Source: Aneurinibacillus sp. Ricciae_BoGa-3 (GTDB taxonomy: Bacteria; Bacillota; Bacilli; Aneurinibacillales; Aneurinibacillaceae). Taken from it: 64,000 nucleotides of DNA. The notes under the pieces are model-generated. The model was given only the letters and a program-made list of their open reading frames with translations. It did no database searches and was not told the origin of the DNA. This document shows, in pieces, positions 63,451 through 64,000 of this stretch (within the stretch, counting starts at the first letter, position 1; each line of letters opens with the position of its first letter). The stretch covers positions 1,862,001 to 1,926,000 of the forward strand of contig NZ_CP116887.1 in assembly GCF_028421645.1 (NCBI RefSeq), read 5' to 3'. The position numbers were made by a program, and so were the translations under genes.

Positions 63451-64000
63451 ATGACCGTTTATGAGGGAACGCATGTCTGGATATGGCAACCCTGGAACAT
63501 CTACGGCGGTGATGTGAATCAGCTCATTACAGCGTGCAAACAGAGAGGAATAGATGGTGTTATTATTAAATTCGCGAATGGTTCGCTTGCCAATGATCAG
63601 GTAAGCCAGCGTTTTATGGATTATTTTAAGAAGTATGCAGGGCCGCTAAAGGCCGCTGGCATAACGGTGGGTGGCTGGATTTATCAATACCTAACCGATC
63701 CTTTGTGTGAAGTTGACGCCTGTACGCAGGCAATTGGAGCCGGGGCTGACTGGATCGTTTTCGATGCGGAAACTGAAATCAAAGGGAAAGGTGCACAGGT
63801 TACCCAATTCCTGCAAGCTTATCGGGCCAAACATCCCCATACCGTAACGGGCTTGTCATCTTTTGCGATTGCGGATTATCACACCGATGAAGTACCTTTT
63901 GCTGAATACGCCAAGTATGTTGATGTTCTTATGCCGCAAATTTATTGGGATGAGATGAAGTGGCCGGTTGAAGTGGCTTTTCTTTCATCTGTTACTTCCT
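63451..64000 (+). CDS. Putative glycoside-hydrolase-like TIM-barrel protein (3' partial)
   Basis: ATG 63451 with GGGAGGAAG eight bases upstream; the frame stays open to the window end (183 residues seen). The start THVWIWQPWNIYGGDVNQLI, then GIDGVIIKFANGS, GGWIYQYLTDP, GADWIVFDAETEIKG, GLSSFAI and VLMPQIYWDEM alternate strands and helices as in a TIM barrel; the acidic FDAETE and MPQIYWDE are where catalytic residues usually sit in glycosidase families of this kind. Similar proteins occur next to cell-wall enzymes. Exact family not recognised. No signal peptide. Confidence 0.65.
   Translation, partial: MTVYEGTHVWIWQPWNIYGGDVNQLITACKQRGIDGVIIKFANGSLANDQVSQRFMDYFKKYAGPLKAAGITVGGWIYQYLTDPLCEVDACTQAIGAGADWIVFDAETEIKGKGAQVTQFLQAYRAKHPHTVTGLSSFAIADYHTDEVPFAEYAKYVDVLMPQIYWDEMKWPVEVAFLSSVTS

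Overview
The window looks like a chromosomal segment of an endospore-forming, Gram-positive bacterium of the order Bacillales, most likely a Brevibacillus/Aneurinibacillus-type member of the Paenibacillaceae. The evidence is the gene order ymfH-ymfI-ymfJ-ymfK-ymfM-rimO-pgsA-cinA-(helicase)-recA-recX-rny-ymdB-spoVS-korAB-miaB-ymcA-cotE-mutS-mutL. This is close to the Bacillus subtilis recA-mutSL region, but rimO sits before pgsA and korAB takes the place of tdh-kbl. Sporulation genes (spoVS, cotE, ymcA), AGGAGG-type ribosome sites with many TTG/GTG starts, and a Bacillus-type LexA box before recA agree with this. The genus is inferred from gene order only.

Region 1 (1-32 kb) is core chromosome: peptidase and EF-P modification genes, phospholipid synthesis, tRNA and ribosomal protein methylthiolation, recombination and mismatch repair, RNase Y, a 2-oxoacid:ferredoxin oxidoreductase, an isolated cheY-cheX pair and early spore genes. 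Two disturbances stand out. A decayed group II intron lies directly behind the recA terminator (about 10.33-11.64 kb). The normally adjacent mutS and mutL are separated by a collapsed membrane mannosyltransferase gene and a 5'-truncated beta-helix gene (28.2-29.6 kb).

Region 2 (32-56.5 kb) has visibly lower GC and is a large glycosylation locus comparable to the B. subtilis sps and cgeAB loci. It holds a trimeric YadA-head-like repeat protein with a C-terminal peptidase-G2 domain, a complete dTDP-rhamnose set (rmlA, C, B, D), gmd and manC for GDP-linked deoxysugars, a DegT aminotransferase with a PglD-like acyltransferase (probably an N-acylated amino-dideoxysugar), two CgeB-type glycosyltransferases and nine other glycosyltransferase genes. 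No flippase, polymerase or initiating phosphoglycosyltransferase is seen, so sugars are probably added directly to spore-surface proteins in the mother cell.

Region 3 (56.5-64 kb) appears to encode spore-surface building blocks: two CsxC-like proteins flanking a protein with six acidic, cysteine-bearing 38-residue repeats, then a vanadium-dependent haloperoxidase with three basic 24-residue N-terminal repeats, an L,D-transpeptidase and the start of a TIM-barrel glycoside-hydrolase-like protein. My main hypothesis is that regions 2 and 3 together make and decorate an outer spore layer (crust or exosporium) that carries a peroxide-using enzyme.
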